Source: Mycobacterium sp. JS623 (GTDB lineage: Bacteria > Actinomycetota > Actinomycetes > Mycobacteriales > Mycobacteriaceae). Taken from it: a DNA stretch of 64,000 bases. Shown here in pieces: positions 62,459-64,000 of the stretch. Location: NCBI RefSeq assembly GCF_000328565.1, contig NC_019966.1:3534001-3598000 (forward strand). Reading direction: 5' to 3'. Both the position numbers and the translations under genes were made by a program. The stretch's first letter is position 1, and every line of letters starts with the position of its first letter. The notes under the pieces are model-generated. The model made no database searches, was not told the origin of the DNA, and saw only the letters and a list, made by a program, of their open reading frames with translations.

Positions 62459-62539
62459 CGCGAATGTCCTTGCGCGGCTGTTGAGATCGAGCCGCGCCAA
62501 ACCGCTCGCGGCTGCGCCTGCGGGCGGTACATTTGCCGC

Positions 62540-63031
62540 ATGACAAGCGGTGAGTACCAACCTCAGCCTGAGCCATACGGCCAATCGGGCGGCTATCCCC
62601 CACCCGGCGGTCAGGAGCCGGGCGGACTGGGCCTGCGGTTTGCCGCGCGCCTGATCGACGGCATCATCGTCAACATCGTTGCGTTAGGGATCGCAATTGC
62701 CATCGGCTCGCTGAACAATTACTGGGTGACCGGCCTGTTCTCGGGTCTGCTGATGTTCCTCTACTTCCTGGCCTTCGAGGGCACCCAGGGGTGGACACCC
62801 GGCAAGAAACTGCTCGGGCTGAGCGTGCGCGGGCCTGGCGGTGCGGCCAAGCCGGACCTTCAGCAGGCCGCGATCCGGAATGTGTGGACGCTGCTGAACA
62901 TCGTGCCTTTCATCGGCGGCCTGCTGACCCTCGTCGCGGTCATCGTGATTGCGGTGACCATCAACGGCAGCCCCACCAAGCAGGGCAAGCACGACGAGCT
63001 CGCCGGCGGCACCCAGGTCGTCAAGGGCTAG
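62540..63031 (+). CDS. RDD-family membrane protein
   Basis: 163 residues. A Pro/Gly/Tyr-rich cytoplasmic start (YGQSGGYPPPGGQEPGG), then the RDD core: LGLRFAARLIDGIIVNIVAL, FEGTQGWTPGKKLLGLSVRG and three membrane helices. Function unknown for most members. Ends five bases before the convergent permease. Confidence 0.88.
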   Translation: MTSGEYQPQPEPYGQSGGYPPPGGQEPGGLGLRFAARLIDGIIVNIVALGIAIAIGSLNNYWVTGLFSGLLMFLYFLAFEGTQGWTPGKKLLGLSVRGPGGAAKPDLQQAAIRNVWTLLNIVPFIGGLLTLVAVIVIAVTINGSPTKQGKHDELAGGTQVVKG

Positions 63032-63035
63032 GGCG

Positions 63036-64000
63036 CTAGATAAAGATCCCGAGGATCAGGACCAGCACCAGGCCAGTCACCGACAGCACGGTCTCCATGA
63101 GCGACCAGGACTTGATGGTCTGACCCACGCTCATCCCGAAGAACTCCTTGACGAGCCAGAAGCCGGCGTCGTTGACGTGTGAGAAGAACAAAGAGCCTGC
63201 GCCGACCGCGAGCACGACGAGCGACACCTGCCCGGTGCTCATGCCTTCGACAAGTCCAAGCATCAGCGACGACGCCGTGATGGTTGCGACCGTCGCGGAA
63301 CCCGTTGCGAGCCTGATCAATACGGCGAGAACCCAGGCCAACAGGATGACCGAGATGTGGGCGCCCTTGGCCCAGTCGGCCAGCAACGTACCGATACCGC
63401 TGTCGACGAGCACCTGCTTGAACCCACCGCCCGCGGCGACGATCAGGATGATGCCCGCGACCGGGGGCAGTGACGCCTCAAGGCATTTGACCACCTGATC
63501 GCGGGTCATCTCCGCGCCACGGCCCAGCGTGAAGATGCCGACGACCACGGCGATCAACAGTGCCATCAGAGGGCGACCGAGTATGTCGAAGATCTGGCGC
63601 AGCCAGTTGGTCTTGTCATCGATAAAGATGTCGGCCAGTGCCTTGCCCATCATCAAGGCGACCGGTAGCAGAACCGAGAACAATGTGATGCCGAAGCTAG
63701 GTCGTTGGCGCGCAACGCGAGTCGCGGTTTGAGTGGTCGTTCCCTCACCCTCGGCTACATCTGCGGCTGTGACGACCGAGCCACTGCCGTTGTGACTGAA
63801 ATCGTCGGCGTCGAAGCGGTCGGGCACATCGATGACCACCCAGCGCCCCGCCAGCCTGCCGAACAACGGGCCGGCGACGATGACCGTCGGGATTGCAACC
63901 AGCACACCCAACGCCAGCGTGACACCCAGATCAGCCTTCAACAGGTCGATGGCGGTCAGCGGCCCCGGGTGCGGCGGCACCAGCCCGTGCATTGCGGAAA
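63036..64000 (-). CDS. gntP: GntP-family gluconate permease, C-terminal part
   Basis: About 321 residues are inside; the gene begins beyond the right edge. Motifs include MHGLVPPHPGPLTAIDLLKA, PVALMMGKALADIFID, GGGFKQVLVDSGIG, RLATGSATVATITASSLM and FFSHVNDAGFWLVKEFFGMS, all standard for GntP/GntT proton symporters of gluconate and related sugar acids. A hydrophilic insert of ~40 residues (around FSHNGSGSVVTAADVAEGEG) is typical of actinobacterial members. Near xylulokinase, so a sugar-acid use locus is plausible. Confidence 0.9.
   Translation of the reverse strand, partial: SAMHGLVPPHPGPLTAIDLLKADLGVTLALGVLVAIPTVIVAGPLFGRLAGRWVVIDVPDRFDADDFSHNGSGSVVTAADVAEGEGTTTQTATRVARQRPSFGITLFSVLLPVALMMGKALADIFIDDKTNWLRQIFDILGRPLMALLIAVVVGIFTLGRGAEMTRDQVVKCLEASLPPVAGIILIVAAGGGFKQVLVDSGIGTLLADWAKGAHISVILLAWVLAVLIRLATGSATVATITASSLMLGLVEGMSTGQVSLVVLAVGAGSLFFSHVNDAGFWLVKEFFGMSVGQTIKSWSLMETVLSVTGLVLVLILGIFI

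Noticed and set aside
1..64000. Search for tRNA, rRNA, CRISPR arrays, insertion sequences and integrases
   Set aside because: No cloverleaf-like segment, regular spaced repeats, transposase motifs or terminal inverted repeats were seen; the tandem repeats present are all inside coding sequences.

Overview
The window is high-GC DNA, almost certainly from a mycobacterium (Mycolicibacterium/Mycobacterium type). The evidence is the gene content: an OxyS-like LysR regulator beside a FadD7-like ligase, F420-type LLM and DDN-like oxidoreductases, a DUF3556 membrane protein coupled to a phytoene-dehydrogenase-like flavoprotein, several FadD ligases, PucR regulators and many tiny Sec-exported proteins. 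I saw no rRNA, tRNA, CRISPR array or insertion sequence. Both ends cut genes: an MDR oxidoreductase on the left and a GntP-type permease on the right.

Layout. 0-7 kb: an operon of two cysteine-pair proteins and an HSL-type esterase, with an ~82-bp repeated upstream element shared with the edge MDR gene; a LysR remnant; a DUF4118/GAF sensor kinase. 7-11 kb: FadD7-like (AAE3/oxalyl-CoA synthetase type) ligase, DUF1275 membrane protein and OxyS-like regulator, then a receiver-only response regulator. 11-18 kb: a cluster of small secreted proteins, four of which share a core like C-x(n)-C-x-S-P-G-N-x-Q-I-N-D, mixed with a sulfite-oxidase-type molybdoenzyme, a NarL-type regulator and an aldo/keto reductase. 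18-30 kb: redox and peroxide defence (clade-3 catalase coupled to an ankyrin protein, LLM oxidoreductase, SDR plus LysR, MerA-like flavoprotein, DUF899 protein, SrpA-like heme peroxidase with cytochrome b561, and a TetR/peroxiredoxin pair around a striking double palindrome).

31-46 kb: polyhydroxyalkanoate and acyl-CoA metabolism. One leftward operon holds FadD, PhaC, a MaoC hydratase, a PHA depolymerase and an acyl-CoA dehydrogenase. Two tandem PucR regulators follow, then a rightward set of FadD, DUF3556 and phytoene-dehydrogenase-like protein. 46-54 kb: small redox enzymes (MDR, DDN-like, methyltransferase, FMN reductase, aldo/keto reductase, DoxX, SnoaL folds) bracketed by two paralogous MarR regulators. 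54-64 kb: decayed LysR and PPK2-like genes; a coupled operon of Met-rich cupredoxin lipoprotein, Tat metallophosphoesterase and membrane protein; an MFS transporter; a zinc-ribbon protein; xylulokinase; membrane proteins; and the GntP-type permease.

A recurrent theme is gene decay with internal deletions: yceI-like, zinc-alcohol-dehydrogenase-like and DHFR-like genes each keep both ends and lack the middle, and an NADP-binding reductase carries one in-frame stop. The clearest candidates for something undescribed are the secreted S-P-G-N-x-Q-I family, the repeated promoter element at 303-384 and 2860-2941, and the cupredoxin/phosphoesterase operon. All family calls are by eye; no database search was run.
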